Shown: one piece after another, positions 1 to 9,669 of the stretch
Layout of the letters: each line of letters begins with the position of its first letter
Position numbering within the stretch: position 1 is the stretch's first letter
Assembly: GCF_000744735.1 (NCBI RefSeq)
Contig: NZ_JQMM01000001.1
Coordinates: 186,001-250,000 of the forward strand
Direction of reading: 5' to 3'
DNA length: 64,000 bases
Origin: Porticoccus hydrocarbonoclasticus MCTG13d
GTDB lineage: Bacteria; Pseudomonadota; Gammaproteobacteria; Pseudomonadales; Porticoccaceae
Made by a program: the position numbers and the translations under genes
The notes under the pieces: generated by a model
Database searches by the model: none
Told to the model about the DNA's origin: nothing
The model's input: the letters and a program-made list of their open reading frames with translations, nothing else

Positions 1-12
1 TTCGGCAAGTAA
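1..12 (+). CDS. possible 3' end of an upstream gene
   Basis: The window opens with TTC GGC AAG TAA, which could be the last three codons (F-G-K) and stop of a gene lying outside. The strong terminator hairpin that follows at once supports a transcription unit ending here. Nothing can be said about the product. Confidence 0.3.
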   Translation, partial: FGK

Positions 13-22
13 CAGGGGCTCT

Positions 23-58
23 AAAAACCGCAACGGATCATCGTCTGTTGCGGTTTTT
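23..58. terminator. Rho-independent terminator, likely bidirectional
   Basis: Two perfect 12-base arms (AAAAACCGCAAC at 23-34 and GTTGCGGTTTTT at 47-58) enclose a 12-base loop. The T-run on one side and A-run on the other mean it could stop transcription in both directions. It separates an upstream unit from the Na/phosphate cotransporter gene. Confidence 0.85.
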
Positions 59-136
59 GGTCCTGTCAATTGATTCCCTGCTACACTTTTTACACAACAA
101 CCTATAAGTACAAACCTGCCGGAGAGCATTCCAACT

Positions 137-1768
137 ATGCCGTTTCAACCCTGGGAACTGGTGGCCGGACTGGGTATTTTCCTTTACGGAATGATGGTTC
201 TGGAGCAGGCGTTACGCACACTCGGCACCCGAGCCTTCCGTCACATACTGAGGGATTACACCAATACGCCGGTACGCGGGGTCATGATGGGTATCATCAG
301 CACCGCCTGCCTGCAGAGCAGCTCCATGGTCGGTCTTATCGTGCTGGCCTTTGTGGGGGCGGGCATCCTCACCATGGCCAACGCACTGGGGGTCATTTTC
401 GGCGCCAGTCTGGGAACCACCTTCACCGGATGGATTGTCGCCACCATCGGTTTCAAACTCAGTCTCACAGAATATGCCTTGCCGCTACTGGCAGTGGGGA
501 CTCTCGGCACCGTATTTATCAGCACTGAACATCGACGCCACAGTCAGGCCAGATTACTACTCGGACTGGGATTGCTGCTGATGGGACTCGACTTTATGAA
601 AACCAGCATGGGGACGCTGGTCGAGCAGAGTGTTCCGGGGGTATTTGCCGATTACCCGATCCTTTTCTATGCACTGGGGGGTCTGCTATTTACGGCATTG
701 GTTCAGTCCAGCTCAGCCACCATGATGATTGTACTAAGCGCTATTCACGCCGGGATTATGCCACTCACTACCGCGGCAGCCATCATGGCAGGTGCAAATC
801 TGGGCACCACCGTCACGGTTGTTATGGGGAGCTTGAAAGGTTCCCCGGACAAACACCGGGTGGCGCTGGCCCACTTTATCTTCCACCTGCTGTCCAGCCT
901 GATCGGGCTGGCGCTCTTGTACCCGATCCTGCAGCTGATTACCGACACCCTGACAGTACAGGACCCCATGTACGCCGTGGTGTTGTTCCACTCCCTGTTT
1001 AACCTGTTTGCGATTATCCTGTTCCTGCCCTTCATCTCACCATTCGCCCGCTGGCTGCAAAACCGCTTTGCCGACGAAGATGGCAGTGGTTGTCAATTCA
1101 TCACCAAGGTTCCGGCCAGCGTCAGCGATGCCGCCAGTGAGGCCATACACCAGGAAGTGATCCGGCTGTTTTACCGGGTCATCATCCTCAATCTTCGGGT
1201 TCTGAAAATACGTCCGCAAGAACTGCTACAGGAATACGAGGGCTATCGGGTATATCGTGATATCAGCCTCAAAAATCCCAGCTACGATGACCAGTACGCG
1301 GATATCAAACACACCGAACAGCAAATCCTGCACTACGCCAACCGGGTCTTGCAGGAAAAGGCCAGTAGCGATGAAGCACAGATTGTTTCCGGGCTGCTGC
1401 ACGCGGCCAGGGATATGGTATTCAGTGCCAAAAGCTTCAAGGACATACGACTCAACATCGTGGAGTTGCGGATGCAGTCCGACGATGAGGAAATGATAGA
1501 AACCATCCGTCACGATACCCGTGTCATTTACCGGCACCTGCTCAACCTGCTGGAAAAAACCGACCCCATATTGATTGCCGAAAAGCGCGAGCAACTGGAC
1601 ACTGAAATCAATTTGTCTCACGACCGCCTCCATCAAATGATTACCCGCTACAGCGACGGCGATGGTATTGGTGTCCCTCTCTCGACACTACTCAATGTCA
1701 ACCGGGAAATGCTGGTATCCAACCAGATGCTGGCAACGGCCCTTAGGGATCTGGTCGAGGCCAGGTAG
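137..1768 (+). CDS. Na/Pi cotransporter family protein with PhoU-like tail
   Basis: This 543-residue inner-membrane protein is predicted to import phosphate with sodium. Two inverted halves each carry the family hallmarks: QSSS at residues 60-63 and 190-193, and the pair GASLGTT (about 89) and GANLGTT (about 218). Hydrophobic helices fill residues 1-310. Residues from about 330 to the end are soluble, helical and charged, matching the PhoU-like regulatory tail of the bacterial NptA/YjbB type. The ATG at 137 opens directly into a first membrane helix, so the start is secure. The gene stands alone behind a terminator, and no Pho box was recognised. Substrate is inferred from the family; related proteins can also act mainly in phosphate export. 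Confidence 0.9.
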   Translation: MPFQPWELVAGLGIFLYGMMVLEQALRTLGTRAFRHILRDYTNTPVRGVMMGIISTACLQSSSMVGLIVLAFVGAGILTMANALGVIFGASLGTTFTGWIVATIGFKLSLTEYALPLLAVGTLGTVFISTEHRRHSQARLLLGLGLLLMGLDFMKTSMGTLVEQSVPGVFADYPILFYALGGLLFTALVQSSSATMMIVLSAIHAGIMPLTTAAAIMAGANLGTTVTVVMGSLKGSPDKHRVALAHFIFHLLSSLIGLALLYPILQLITDTLTVQDPMYAVVLFHSLFNLFAIILFLPFISPFARWLQNRFADEDGSGCQFITKVPASVSDAASEAIHQEVIRLFYRVIILNLRVLKIRPQELLQEYEGYRVYRDISLKNPSYDDQYADIKHTEQQILHYANRVLQEKASSDEAQIVSGLLHAARDMVFSAKSFKDIRLNIVELRMQSDDEEMIETIRHDTRVIYRHLLNLLEKTDPILIAEKREQLDTEINLSHDRLHQMITRYSDGDGIGVPLSTLLNVNREMLVSNQMLATALRDLVEAR

Positions 1769-1873
1769 CCACCAGGATCCCATTTGGCGATTTGTCACTC
1801 ATGCCCCGTTTGCCACCCCGCAAGCAACTGACTATAGTCGTGAGCGAACTTCTGAAGACGGAGAACATGACGG

Positions 1874-2980
1874 ATGAAAACACGAGCAGCGGTCGCTTTT
1901 GGCGCAGGAAAACCCCTAGAAGTGGTTGAGGTTGACCTGCAGGGACCGAAAGCCGGGGAAGTGCTGGTGGAGATCAAAGCCACCGGCGTTTGTCACACCG
2001 ATGCATTCACCCTCTCCGGCGATGACCCGGAAGGCGCTTTCCCGACCATTCTCGGTCACGAGGGTGCCGGAGTCGTGGTAGAGGTGGGCGCCGGGGTTAA
2101 AAACCTCAAGCCCGGCGATCACGTCATCCCCCTCTACACCCCGGAATGCCGGGAATGCGATTTCTGCCTCAACCCGAAAACCAATCTCTGTCAGGCTATC
2201 CGCAGCACTCAGGGCCAGGGGTTAATGCCCGACGGCACCAGCCGGTTTTCCCTCGACGGACAACCCCTGTTGCACTACATGGGCTGCTCCACCTTTGCCA
2301 ACTTTACCGTGCTGCCGGAGATCGCTCTGGCGAAGGTCCGAGAGGACGCGCCCTTCGAAAAGATCTGCTACATCGGCTGCGGGGTTACCACCGGCATCGG
2401 CGCGGTGGCCTTCACCATGAAAGTAGAGCCGGGCTCCACCGTCGCCGTATTTGGTCTCGGCGGTATCGGTCTCAATGTCATCCAGGGTGCCCGAATGGTC
2501 GGCGCTACCCGGATCATCGGCATCGACCTGAATCCCGCCAAGGCTGCGCTGGCAAAACAGTTCGGCATGACCGATTTCGTCAATCCGTCAGAGGTGGACG
2601 ATGTGGTTGGGCACCTGGTGGAAATTACCGGCGGCGGGGTGGACTACAGCTTTGAGTGCATTGGCAATGTCAATGTCATGCGCCAGGCACTGGAGTGCTG
2701 CCACAAAGGTTGGGGGGAAAGCTGTATCGTCGGTGTCGCCGGGGCCGGCAAGGAAATTGCCACGCGCCCGTTTCAGTTGGTCACCGGGCGTTCCTGGCGC
2801 GGCACTGCTTTCGGCGGAGCGCGGGGGCGCACCGATGTCCCGCGAATTGTCGACTGGTACATGGATGGCAAAATTGACATCGACTCGCTGATCACCCACA
2901 CCATGCCGCTGGACGACATCAACCGGGCTTTCGACCTGATGCACGCCGGCGAGAGCATTCGCTCGGTGATACGCTACTAG
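1874..2980 (+). CDS. frmA: S-(hydroxymethyl)glutathione dehydrogenase / class III alcohol dehydrogenase
   Basis: This 368-residue cytosolic enzyme oxidises S-hydroxymethylglutathione, formed spontaneously from formaldehyde and glutathione, to S-formylglutathione with NAD; class III ADHs also reduce S-nitrosoglutathione. Catalytic zinc ligands are visible at C40, H62 (in GHEGAG) and C169. The structural zinc loop has C92, C95, C98 and C106. The Rossmann motif GLGGIG is at about residues 194-199. Length is normal for the family. The gene lies 14 bases before the S-formylglutathione hydrolase gene, so the two form a formaldehyde-detoxification operon. No FrmR-type repressor gene is adjacent, so regulation is unclear. 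Confidence 0.96.
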   Translation: MKTRAAVAFGAGKPLEVVEVDLQGPKAGEVLVEIKATGVCHTDAFTLSGDDPEGAFPTILGHEGAGVVVEVGAGVKNLKPGDHVIPLYTPECRECDFCLNPKTNLCQAIRSTQGQGLMPDGTSRFSLDGQPLLHYMGCSTFANFTVLPEIALAKVREDAPFEKICYIGCGVTTGIGAVAFTMKVEPGSTVAVFGLGGIGLNVIQGARMVGATRIIGIDLNPAKAALAKQFGMTDFVNPSEVDDVVGHLVEITGGGVDYSFECIGNVNVMRQALECCHKGWGESCIVGVAGAGKEIATRPFQLVTGRSWRGTAFGGARGRTDVPRIVDWYMDGKIDIDSLITHTMPLDDINRAFDLMHAGESIRSVIRY

Positions 2981-2994
2981 AAAGAGGCCCGACC

Positions 2995-3828
2995 ATGGAA
3001 CAAATCGACACCCATCGCTGTTTTGACGGCCAGCAGCTCCGCTTCCGGCACCGGGCGGATTCGCTCGACTGTGACATGACATTCTCCATCTACCTGCCAC
3101 CCCAGGCGGATCAGCGGGCTGTACCGGCACTGTACTGGCTATCCGGCCTAACCTGCACGGATGAAAATTTTGTCATCAAAGCGGGGGCGCAGCGCTATGC
3201 GGCAGAATACGGTATCGCGCTGATAGCACCGGACACCAGCCCCCGTGGTGAAGGGGTGCCCGATGACCCGACAGGGGCCTATGATTTTGGTCTGGGCGCC
3301 GGATTTTATCTCAACGCCACCCGGCAGCCCTGGGACAAACACTACCGTATGTACGACTATGTCGTGGAAGAGTTGCCTCGTCTTATCAACAACCACTTTC
3401 CAGTTGATAATGAAAAAATCGCCATCTCCGGCCACTCCATGGGTGGCCACGGCGCTCTATCCATCGCCCTGAAAAACCCCCAACGCTATCGCTCAGCCTC
3501 GGCATTTGCACCGGTCTGCTCCCCCATGCGCTGCCCCTGGGGCGAAAAGGCCCTCGGCAATTACTTGGGGAACGACCGGGATGACTGGCGACAGTACGAC
3601 AGCTGCGAACTGATCAGGCAGGCAGCACATCACCTGCCCATACTGGTCGATCAGGGTAAAGCGGATGATTTTCTCGATTCACAACTGAAACCCCACCTGC
3701 TGGCCGATGCGGCGCAACAGGCCGGATATCCGCTGGATGTTCGCTATCAACAGGGTTACGACCACAGCTATTTTTTTATCAGTTCCTTTATCGGCGATCA
3801 CCTCCGTTTTCACGCCCGGTATCTCTAA
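2995..3828 (+). CDS. fghA: S-formylglutathione hydrolase
   Basis: A 277-residue alpha/beta hydrolase of the esterase D family that splits S-formylglutathione to formate and glutathione, the second step after FrmA. The nucleophile elbow is GHSMGG with Ser148. The rest of the triad is likely the Asp of the DQGKADDF segment and the His of YDHSYFF near residue 257. A GAGG ribosome site in the short gap after frmA fits translation from the shared mRNA. Length and motif order are typical. The formate produced has no dehydrogenase gene in this window. Confidence 0.95.
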   Translation: MEQIDTHRCFDGQQLRFRHRADSLDCDMTFSIYLPPQADQRAVPALYWLSGLTCTDENFVIKAGAQRYAAEYGIALIAPDTSPRGEGVPDDPTGAYDFGLGAGFYLNATRQPWDKHYRMYDYVVEELPRLINNHFPVDNEKIAISGHSMGGHGALSIALKNPQRYRSASAFAPVCSPMRCPWGEKALGNYLGNDRDDWRQYDSCELIRQAAHHLPILVDQGKADDFLDSQLKPHLLADAAQQAGYPLDVRYQQGYDHSYFFISSFIGDHLRFHARYL

Positions 3829-4025
3829 CGTCACAGGGAATGAAGTGGAGTGTCGTGCTTTTCACCGAGCAGGCCTGAGCCATTCACGAACCGGGTATTT
3901 ATCCGACGGTTAAAATTACCGGCAACAACGTTACACGGATCGATCGGAAACAAACCTTTTCTTTCCACCGGATCGCATGTTCCATCACAGGGGTCCGCGC
4001 TTTCCACAGACGACCTACAATTTCA

Positions 4026-4054
4026 TTGAATACTGTTTATTTATACAGTATTTT
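4026..4054 (+). promoter_or_regulatory. candidate sigma-70 promoter of umuDC
   Basis: TTGAAT (4026-4031) and TATTTT (4049-4054) are separated by exactly 17 bases and bracket the LexA box. A start about seven bases beyond the -10 would fall at or beside the ATGATG of umuD (4058/4061), implying a very short or absent 5' leader. The hexamers are read from sequence; the transcription start is inference. Confidence 0.55.
4031..4050. promoter_or_regulatory. LexA (SOS) box of umuDC
   Basis: TACTGTTTATTTATACAGTA is a near-perfect gammaproteobacterial LexA operator: CTGT-N8-ACAG with the flanking TA on both sides. It lies just before umuD, where SOS control is expected. It sits between a candidate -35 (TTGAAT, 4026-4031) and -10 (TATTTT, 4049-4054), so bound LexA would cover the promoter. 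Confidence 0.93.
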
Positions 4055-4057
4055 AGC

Positions 4058-4486
4058 ATGATGAAAACATCCCTTTTGATACCAACCACCACTGACCGCC
4101 GCATACCCCTGTTTGGCTCAACGGTAAGAACGGGCTTTCCAAGCCCGGCAGACGATTTTGTCGAGAGACCGCTGGATATTCACGACTATCTGGTGAAACA
4201 TCCTGCTGCCACGTTCTTTGCCCGTGCTGAAGGCGATTCAATGACCGGCTTCGGTATTTTCAGCGGCGACCTGCTGGTGGTGGATCGCGCCCTGCAACCC
4301 CAGCATGGCGATGTGGTGATTGCCGCCATCGACGGTGAACTGACCTGCAAGGTACTGGATCTCAACGAGCGGTTACTGCGCGCCGGGAACCTGCGCTATC
4401 CCCCTATTGAGCTGCACGACAATGCCGAATTGATCATTGAGGGAGTCGTCGTTCATTCCGTGCGCCATCACCGATGTTTGCGCTAG
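4058..4486 (+). CDS. umuD: UmuD-like subunit of error-prone DNA polymerase V
   Basis: This LexA-fold protease (142 residues from 4058) becomes UmuD' after RecA-stimulated self-cleavage and joins UmuC in translesion polymerase V. The catalytic Ser is in GDSM (Ser61) and the Lys is Lys98, the same spacing as E. coli Ser60/Lys97. The cleavage region reads VRTGFPSP where E. coli has QCGFPSP, so the residue before the cut is Thr rather than Cys or Ala. An upstream in-frame ATG at 3977 would place the LexA box inside the coding region, so I chose 4058 (4061 is equally possible). No clear ribosome site precedes it. The gene overlaps umuC by 13 bases. Confidence 0.92.
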   Translation: MMKTSLLIPTTTDRRIPLFGSTVRTGFPSPADDFVERPLDIHDYLVKHPAATFFARAEGDSMTGFGIFSGDLLVVDRALQPQHGDVVIAAIDGELTCKVLDLNERLLRAGNLRYPPIELHDNAELIIEGVVVHSVRHHRCLR

Positions 4487-5727
4487 TTGACTGCAACAGC
4501 TGCTACGCCAGTTGTGAACAGATTTTTCGACCGGACCTGCGCAACAAGCCAGTGGTGGTATTGAGCAATAACGACGGCTGTGTGATTGCCCGCTCAAAGG
4601 AGGCCAAGGCGCTCGGCATTCCCGACCTGCAAGCCTATTTCAAAATCCGGCCGTTGCTGGAGCGGCACAGGGTCAGTGTTTTTTCCGGTAATTTCCGGCT
4701 CTATGGCGATATATCCCGCCGGGTGATGGACAGCCTGCGCCACTTCAGCCCGAATATCGAAATTTACAGTATCGATGAAATGTTTCTGGACCTGGTAGGC
4801 ATGGATCTACCGTTGCAACAGTATGGCCTGACCATCAAACAGGCCATCTGGCAACAGATACGCATGCCAGTGAGTGTCGGCCTGGCACCCAGTAAAACGC
4901 TGGCGAAACTGGCCAACTACGGCGCAAAAAACATTCCGAGTTGCGAAGGGGTCTGTCTGCTGGACAGCCCCCACAAGTGGCAGTGGTTATTGGGCCGGAT
5001 GCCGGCCACCAAGGTATGGGGTATCGGCCCACGGCTCGGTCAGAAACTGGCAGGAATGGGCATCCGCAGCGCCCGGGAACTGGCCGACAGCAATCCGAAA
5101 ATGATTCGTCAACGCTTCAATGTCTGCGTGGAACGCACCGTGGCGGAGCTAAACGGCACTTCCTGTATGGCACTGGAAGAGGTGCCACCCGACAAAAAAC
5201 AGATTTACTGCACGCGGTCTTTCGGTCAAAAACCCACCACCATGGAACCCCTGCTGAAGGCGGTCAGCCTCTATGCCAGCAACGCGGCGCAAAAACTGCG
5301 CGGGCAGCAGCATCTGGTCCGGACCATCCAGGTGTTTATCCATACATCGCCCCACCAGCCTGACTACTACAGCAATAGCGCAGTGGTACAACTGCCCTTT
5401 GACACCGACGACAGCCGGCTGATCGCCGCCCATTCCAGACAGGCAGTGCGGGCCATCTACCGGCCGGGGCATGCCTATCTGAAAGCCGGAGTCGGCCTGA
5501 TTGAGCTGATTTCACGCCGGCATCATCAGGCCGACATTTTTCAGAATCATCAAAGTGTCCACACAGATACGCTGATGCAGACACTGGATGCCATCAACCG
5601 GCGCTATGGCCGCGGTGCCGCCTTTCTGGCCAGCGCAGGGCGTGGCCAGGGCTGGCCGATGCGCCAGCAGTATTGCTCACCCGCCTACACTACCCGCTGG
5701 CATGATCTGCCCGTTATCCGGACTTGA
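4474..5727 (+). CDS. umuC: DNA polymerase V catalytic subunit UmuC (Y-family)
   Basis: A 417-residue Y-family polymerase that copies past lesions with UmuD'. The palm begins [15 protein letters not shown], supplying the first catalytic Asp (D7 region). The second metal site is in the [10 protein letters not shown] segment near residues 100-110, followed by the thumb/HhH region ([18 protein letters not shown]) and a little-finger domain in the last ~150 residues. Length is close to E. coli UmuC (422). Overlap with umuD indicates translational coupling, and both should be LexA-controlled. It converges on the glycosyltransferase gene that ends at 5749. Confidence 0.95.
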   Translation: MFALVDCNSCYASCEQIFRPDLRNKPVVVLSNNDGCVIARSKEAKALGIPDLQAYFKIRPLLERHRVSVFSGNFRLYGDISRRVMDSLRHFSPNIEIYSIDEMFLDLVGMDLPLQQYGLTIKQAIWQQIRMPVSVGLAPSKTLAKLANYGAKNIPSCEGVCLLDSPHKWQWLLGRMPATKVWGIGPRLGQKLAGMGIRSARELADSNPKMIRQRFNVCVERTVAELNGTSCMALEEVPPDKKQIYCTRSFGQKPTTMEPLLKAVSLYASNAAQKLRGQQHLVRTIQVFIHTSPHQPDYYSNSAVVQLPFDTDDSRLIAAHSRQAVRAIYRPGHAYLKAGVGLIELISRRHHQADIFQNHQSVHTDTLMQTLDAINRRYGRGAAFLASAGRGQGWPMRQQYCSPAYTTRWHDLPVIRT

Positions 5728-5748
5728 TGCCATTAACGACGTTCAAGC

Positions 5749-6819
5749 TCAGGCGACCTGGCCCATTTTCCAGGAACCGCGACCCCGATCCGTTTCGCGC
5801 CACAACTGGTCACTGAGGGATGCCACCGTCTCGACACAGCCACCATAAATCCAGCGCGCCAGCGCTGTGGCGACATCGGGGTAACTGATGCGGGGCGCCA
5901 CCGGCTCGCAATCAAACCAGAACGCCAGGGCGGCGCGATTAATGCGGTCCTCGATGGCAGCGTAACCGAGCTGCTCCAGGGCGGCAGCATTGGCCAGTTG
6001 TTCTATCTGCCCACGAAGCGGCTTGGCCATAATCCGCTTGCCAAGCTGCAGAGCTTCACTGATCAATTCAAATCCCGCATTACAGATCACCCAGTGGCTG
6101 TCGATCAGATCCTGCTGGAAACCGTCCCGACTCAGCGGACGAGTATGCAAATGACCATCGTCATGCCAACGTTGACCCGGGGCGTAAATGTAAAACTCAT
6201 AGTGGGGAAACTGGCGAAACAGTGGCAATAGTGCATCCTGATCTTCAAACGGCAGGTAGACCAGCACCCGCCTTTCCGTGTCTCCCCGGGAGGCAAGGCC
6301 GTGCGCAAGATCCACAATCGGCGGTAATATCGGCTGATCAAAATGGTGCCAGTGCAGGCCCACAGGAATGGTGACTGGCGCAAACCGTTGCAGGATCGTA
6401 CGACTCAACAGATTTCCGCCACGCAGAGGAACCGGAAAAGAGAACGCGTATTGGTGACCAATACCGACACAGGGGATACCCTGGCGACGCGCCGCTCTGG
6501 CAGTGACTGGCTCGTAGTCACTGATCACCAGATCGTAGCCTGCCAGGTCCAGCGCCCTGATATCCCGGTGTAACGTCAGCAGACTGGCATGCTGCAAAGT
6601 CTTCAGCGGTTGCAGTTGTCCGGCACTGGTATGGAAGGTCAGTCCACGGCGACACTGGAAATCATCAAACGGCGCCATATCAAAGTACGCATCCCGCGGC
6701 CTGCCGGAAAACAACCAGTCCACCTGGACATCCGGATAATGATCAAGCGCTCTGGCCATCGCCCGGGCGCGGGAAAGATGCCCATTACCCGTGCCCTGCA
6801 CACCGTAGAAAATTCTCAT
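5749..6819 (-). CDS. MJ1255/VC2487-family glycosyltransferase
   Basis: A 356-residue protein resembling the MurG/UGT-like GT-B family known as MJ1255/VC2487. The N-terminus MRIFYGVQGTGNGHLSR carries the Gly-rich loop with GH typical of this group. A later GGGNLLSRT-like segment and the C-terminal donor-site region (SEALQLGKRIMAKPL) also fit. Its sugar and acceptor are unknown. The gene overlaps the PAP2 phosphatase gene by four bases (start of this gene in the end of the other), so the pair is translationally coupled. A role in building or recycling a glycolipid or undecaprenyl-linked sugar is inference from that pairing. Confidence 0.85.
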   Translation of the reverse strand: MRIFYGVQGTGNGHLSRARAMARALDHYPDVQVDWLFSGRPRDAYFDMAPFDDFQCRRGLTFHTSAGQLQPLKTLQHASLLTLHRDIRALDLAGYDLVISDYEPVTARAARRQGIPCVGIGHQYAFSFPVPLRGGNLLSRTILQRFAPVTIPVGLHWHHFDQPILPPIVDLAHGLASRGDTERRVLVYLPFEDQDALLPLFRQFPHYEFYIYAPGQRWHDDGHLHTRPLSRDGFQQDLIDSHWVICNAGFELISEALQLGKRIMAKPLRGQIEQLANAAALEQLGYAAIEDRINRAALAFWFDCEPVAPRISYPDVATALARWIYGGCVETVASLSDQLWRETDRGRGSWKMGQVA

Positions 6820-7364
6820 AACAAACTGCCTGTTAATTGCAGGGCAACCCAGGCAAGGCTGCCACCAAGCAGGGCGCCAGCCAGTGTATCCAGCGGAAAA
6901 TGAACGCCCAGTATCACTCGGGACAAGGCCACCAACGACGCCCAGCCATAGAGGTAGCCCGCGATGCCAACAGGTGGCAGAAGTATTGTCAGTGCTGTAG
7001 CGACCAGAAACGCACCTGAGGTATGCCCGGAGGGGAAACTGAATTCATCCGATGCCGTAATCACACTTTGGTAACCGGGAATGGCCCGGGGCGGCCGGTT
7101 GCGCCTGAAGCTGTTTTTCAGCACGTAATAGCTGACCCGCTCAATGGCAAAGCCGACTGTCAGCACAATCAGTAACTGTACCGCCAGGGAGACCGAGAAC
7201 AGTGCCGCCAGTGCGGGGGCTGCAGGATAGAGCCAGCCATCGGCACTGCAAGAGACCAGACGGGCAAACCTTCGAATGCCCTTGCGGGTATTCCACTGCA
7301 CAATACGCAAAAAGGTGGCAACATCGAGCAAGTGGAGTGTTTGTAGCGCTTTTGGTGTTGTCAT
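6816..7364 (-). CDS. PAP2-family membrane phosphatase
   Basis: A 182-residue membrane protein with all three phosphatase motifs of the PAP2 superfamily in order: K..RRNRPP (motif 1), PSGHTSG (motif 2) and SRVILGVHFPLD (motif 3). Several hydrophobic helices surround them, with the active site expected on the periplasmic face. Family members dephosphorylate lipid phosphates such as undecaprenyl diphosphate or phosphatidylglycerophosphate; the substrate cannot be read here. It is the first gene of a two-gene unit with the downstream glycosyltransferase (4-base overlap), pointing to shared lipid-linked glycan chemistry. Confidence 0.9.
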   Translation of the reverse strand: MTTPKALQTLHLLDVATFLRIVQWNTRKGIRRFARLVSCSADGWLYPAAPALAALFSVSLAVQLLIVLTVGFAIERVSYYVLKNSFRRNRPPRAIPGYQSVITASDEFSFPSGHTSGAFLVATALTILLPPVGIAGYLYGWASLVALSRVILGVHFPLDTLAGALLGGSLAWVALQLTGSLL

Positions 7365-7498
7365 AAATCACACATTAGGCAGCACTTGTGACAACCACAT
7401 GAACGAAATATGACCATCCTGTGAAACAGATTACCTGTCACAACTTTGCAGCTGGTAAAGTGTCAAAGTAAAACGCAGAGGACGATTTGAGGGTTGAA

Positions 7499-8008
7499 AT
7501 GCGGATTACAGGTACCGGACAGGCGGCGCTGATAATACTGGCAATGCTTGCCTGCCAGGCGCAGGGCCAGCAGATTGTCTACAAATCCGTGGACATCAAT
7601 GGCAATGTGGTTTACAGCGATGCACCGCTGGAAAACGCCGTACTGGTGGAGACCATTACCCTGCCGGACGCTGCCGGGAAAGACGGTGTTCAAAATGACG
7701 CGGACGCCCGTATCGAACAGATGGCCAACACCACGGAACGCCTGCAACAGGATCGGGAAAAAAGAACCCAGGCCCGCAGGGAGGCTGAAGAGGCCCTGAT
7801 TCCCGAACAATTGACCACACCACCGGTAATCTACCGGGAAGAGCACTACTACAACAATTATTACCCCCATTACAATCGCCACCCCTACCGTCCATTCTGG
7901 CAAAAACCCCGGCGGTATCCCCCACGCTATCGCAGTGGTGAGCGTTACAATAACGACACCCTGCTGGTGCCAAAATCAAAACTGCTGACACCCTCCCCAC
8001 ATCAATGA
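7499..8008 (+). CDS. DUF4124 domain-containing secreted protein
   Basis: A small exported protein (169 residues from 7499). An N-terminal signal segment (ITGTGQAALIILAMLACQAQGQ) is followed directly by the DUF4124 signature, here IVYKSVDINGNVVYSDAP. The middle is a charged Q/R/E-rich helix. The last third is rich in Tyr, Pro, Arg and His (NNYYPHYNRHPYRPF region) and looks disordered. I chose ATG 7499 because GAGGG lies five bases ahead; a TTG at 7487 in the same frame is possible. DUF4124 proteins have no assigned function. It is divergent from the PAP2 gene and followed by the LON-domain gene. Confidence 0.85.
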   Translation: MRITGTGQAALIILAMLACQAQGQQIVYKSVDINGNVVYSDAPLENAVLVETITLPDAAGKDGVQNDADARIEQMANTTERLQQDREKRTQARREAEEALIPEQLTTPPVIYREEHYYNNYYPHYNRHPYRPFWQKPRRYPPRYRSGERYNNDTLLVPKSKLLTPSPHQ

Positions 8009-8082
8009 GAAAATCCCGGGCCGGTTCTGATTGCACCGGAATGCACTCAGGATCATCGCCACTTGCCGGAACCTAGCAAACC

Positions 8083-8670
8083 ATGACAGAAACCACCAGA
8101 CTGCCACTTTTTCCGCTGACGCAGCCGCTTTTTCCGGGCACGACGCTCAATCTGCAGATTTTTGAGCAGCGCTATCTGCGGATGATCACCGAGTGTTTTA
8201 AAAAAGAGCAGCCCTTCGGGATCGTACCCATACTGGAGGGGTCAGAAGTGGGCGCAGTGCCCAGAGTCTATCCTTGGGGGGTCATTGCCGAGATTATCGA
8301 TTGGAGCCAACTTGAAAACGGCCTGCTGGGTATCATGATACGCGGTAATCAACGGTTTCAGTTACTCAATAGCGAGGCGGAACAGGATGGTCTGGTCACC
8401 GGTATTGTCCGGTTCTGTCCCCCTGATGAGCCACTTGAACTGGACGATTCAACGGCGGATCTGCTCGATCTACTGATGGCGCTGGCCGAAGGTGACCCGA
8501 TTGCCCAACAAGCATCAGCCGCTCCCCAGGATGGCAATGCACTGGGCTGGGAACTGGCCCGCCTGCTGCCCATAGAACCGGAGCTGCGAATCAGTCTGCT
8601 GGAGCTGAATGATCCGGGAGAACGCCTGCAACAAATTCGCAACTGGCTAATCACAATGAGCCAGAGCTAA
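8083..8670 (+). CDS. LON peptidase substrate-binding domain protein
   Basis: A 195-residue stand-alone version of the Lon protease N-terminal (LAN) domain. It has the typical opening LPLFPLTQPLFPGTTLNLQIFEQRYLRMI-like segment with hydrophobic strands and the PFGIV..VGAV motif. There is no AAA+ or protease domain, so it cannot be Lon itself. These single-domain proteins are common in gammaproteobacteria and their task is undefined, perhaps binding of unfolded peptides. It converges on the sirtuin gene, with stops only eight bases apart. Confidence 0.9.
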   Translation: MTETTRLPLFPLTQPLFPGTTLNLQIFEQRYLRMITECFKKEQPFGIVPILEGSEVGAVPRVYPWGVIAEIIDWSQLENGLLGIMIRGNQRFQLLNSEAEQDGLVTGIVRFCPPDEPLELDDSTADLLDLLMALAEGDPIAQQASAAPQDGNALGWELARLLPIEPELRISLLELNDPGERLQQIRNWLITMSQS

Positions 8671-8678
8671 CCGCCCAA

Positions 8679-9524
8679 CTAATCAGCCACACTGGCCCGC
8701 AATCGGCTGGCAAGGGCTGGCAATAATGCGTCACAGGGCAAGGACAGCTTCAGGGCCACCAGCCCATCCGCACGGGTTTTCCCCTGATTGATCACCGCAA
8801 TCGGTTTGCCCTGCGCCGCGGCCCAGCGACAAAAACGGAACCCGGAATAAACCATCAGGGAGGAACCCACCACCAACAGGGCCTCGGCACGCTGAAGTTC
8901 TGCAGCCGCGTCTGCAACCACCTGCTGCGGCACCGTACCACCGAAAAATACCGCATCCGGCTTGAGCGTGCCCCCGCAAAATTGGCATTCGCACACCTGT
9001 AGCGCTGAATAATCCAGATCGTCCAGCTCCGCGTCACCATCCGGACCGACCTCTCCCACCTGTTGCGCAAAAAGTCCGTTGTGCTGCTCCAGCCAACGCT
9101 GAATATCCTCCCGATGGAATAACGCATCACAGCCCAGGCAACGCACGCGATCGATGCGACCATGAAGGTCTATCACGCGACGACTCCCCGCCCGCTGGTG
9201 CAGCCCATCCACATTCTGGGTCACCACTGAACGAATCATACCCAGCGCCTCCAGCCCAGCCAGGGCGAAGTGTGAAGGGCTGGGGCGGGCATCACGCATA
9301 AAGCGCCAGCCCACCATATTGCGGGCCCAGAAGCGCTGTCGGGTACCGTAGTTATTGAGAAAATCCCCATGCTGTACCGGTGGCCTGCGCTGCCATTGAC
9401 CCTCACTGTTCCGGTAAGTCGGTACGCCCGATGAGGCACTGATACCGGCACCACTCAATACCAGCAAGTCCGGGTAACGGTGTACAAAATCAGCCAGCAG
9501 CTGCAGAGGTTCATTGTCCATCAT
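8679..9524 (-). CDS. SIR2-family NAD-dependent protein deacylase
   Basis: A 281-residue sirtuin that removes acyl groups from lysines using NAD. Visible are the NAD-binding signature [14 protein letters not shown] (about 25-38), [13 protein letters not shown], the catalytic-His segment DLHG, and two Cys pairs for the structural zinc (CLGC and CQFC, about 45 residues apart because of an insertion). The C-terminal Rossmann part has [12 protein letters not shown]. The DxDxD-rich insert between the zinc pairs is longer than in CobB. It reads away from proA; the two starts are close, so promoters must overlap. Confidence 0.92.
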   Translation of the reverse strand: MMDNEPLQLLADFVHRYPDLLVLSGAGISASSGVPTYRNSEGQWQRRPPVQHGDFLNNYGTRQRFWARNMVGWRFMRDARPSPSHFALAGLEALGMIRSVVTQNVDGLHQRAGSRRVIDLHGRIDRVRCLGCDALFHREDIQRWLEQHNGLFAQQVGEVGPDGDAELDDLDYSALQVCECQFCGGTLKPDAVFFGGTVPQQVVADAAAELQRAEALLVVGSSLMVYSGFRFCRWAAAQGKPIAVINQGKTRADGLVALKLSLPCDALLPALASRLRASVAD

Positions 9525-9633
9525 GGTGTCTGATTGTGCCCCGGTTTTACGATTGTCGCCAATCGTCGTCTATTGCACCTGTCGAATAAAAAATTATCTC
9601 TGGATCACCAGGACTTATCTGTCTTGCGACGAT

Positions 9634-9639
9634 ATAATG
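9634..9639 (+). promoter_or_regulatory. candidate -10 element of proA
   Basis: A perfect TATAAT lies 31 bases before the chosen proA start. No good -35 is visible at the usual distance (GGACTT is the hexamer 17 bases upstream). Its position inside the longer open frame argues against the in-frame ATG starts upstream, including 9637, which overlaps it. Confidence 0.4.
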
Positions 9640-9669
9640 CGCGGTCCTGAAATCACCGCACTGAATGAC

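Noticed and set aside
3977-4057. upstream ATG 3977 as umuD start
   Set aside because: It would place the LexA box inside the gene and adds residues unlike any UmuD.
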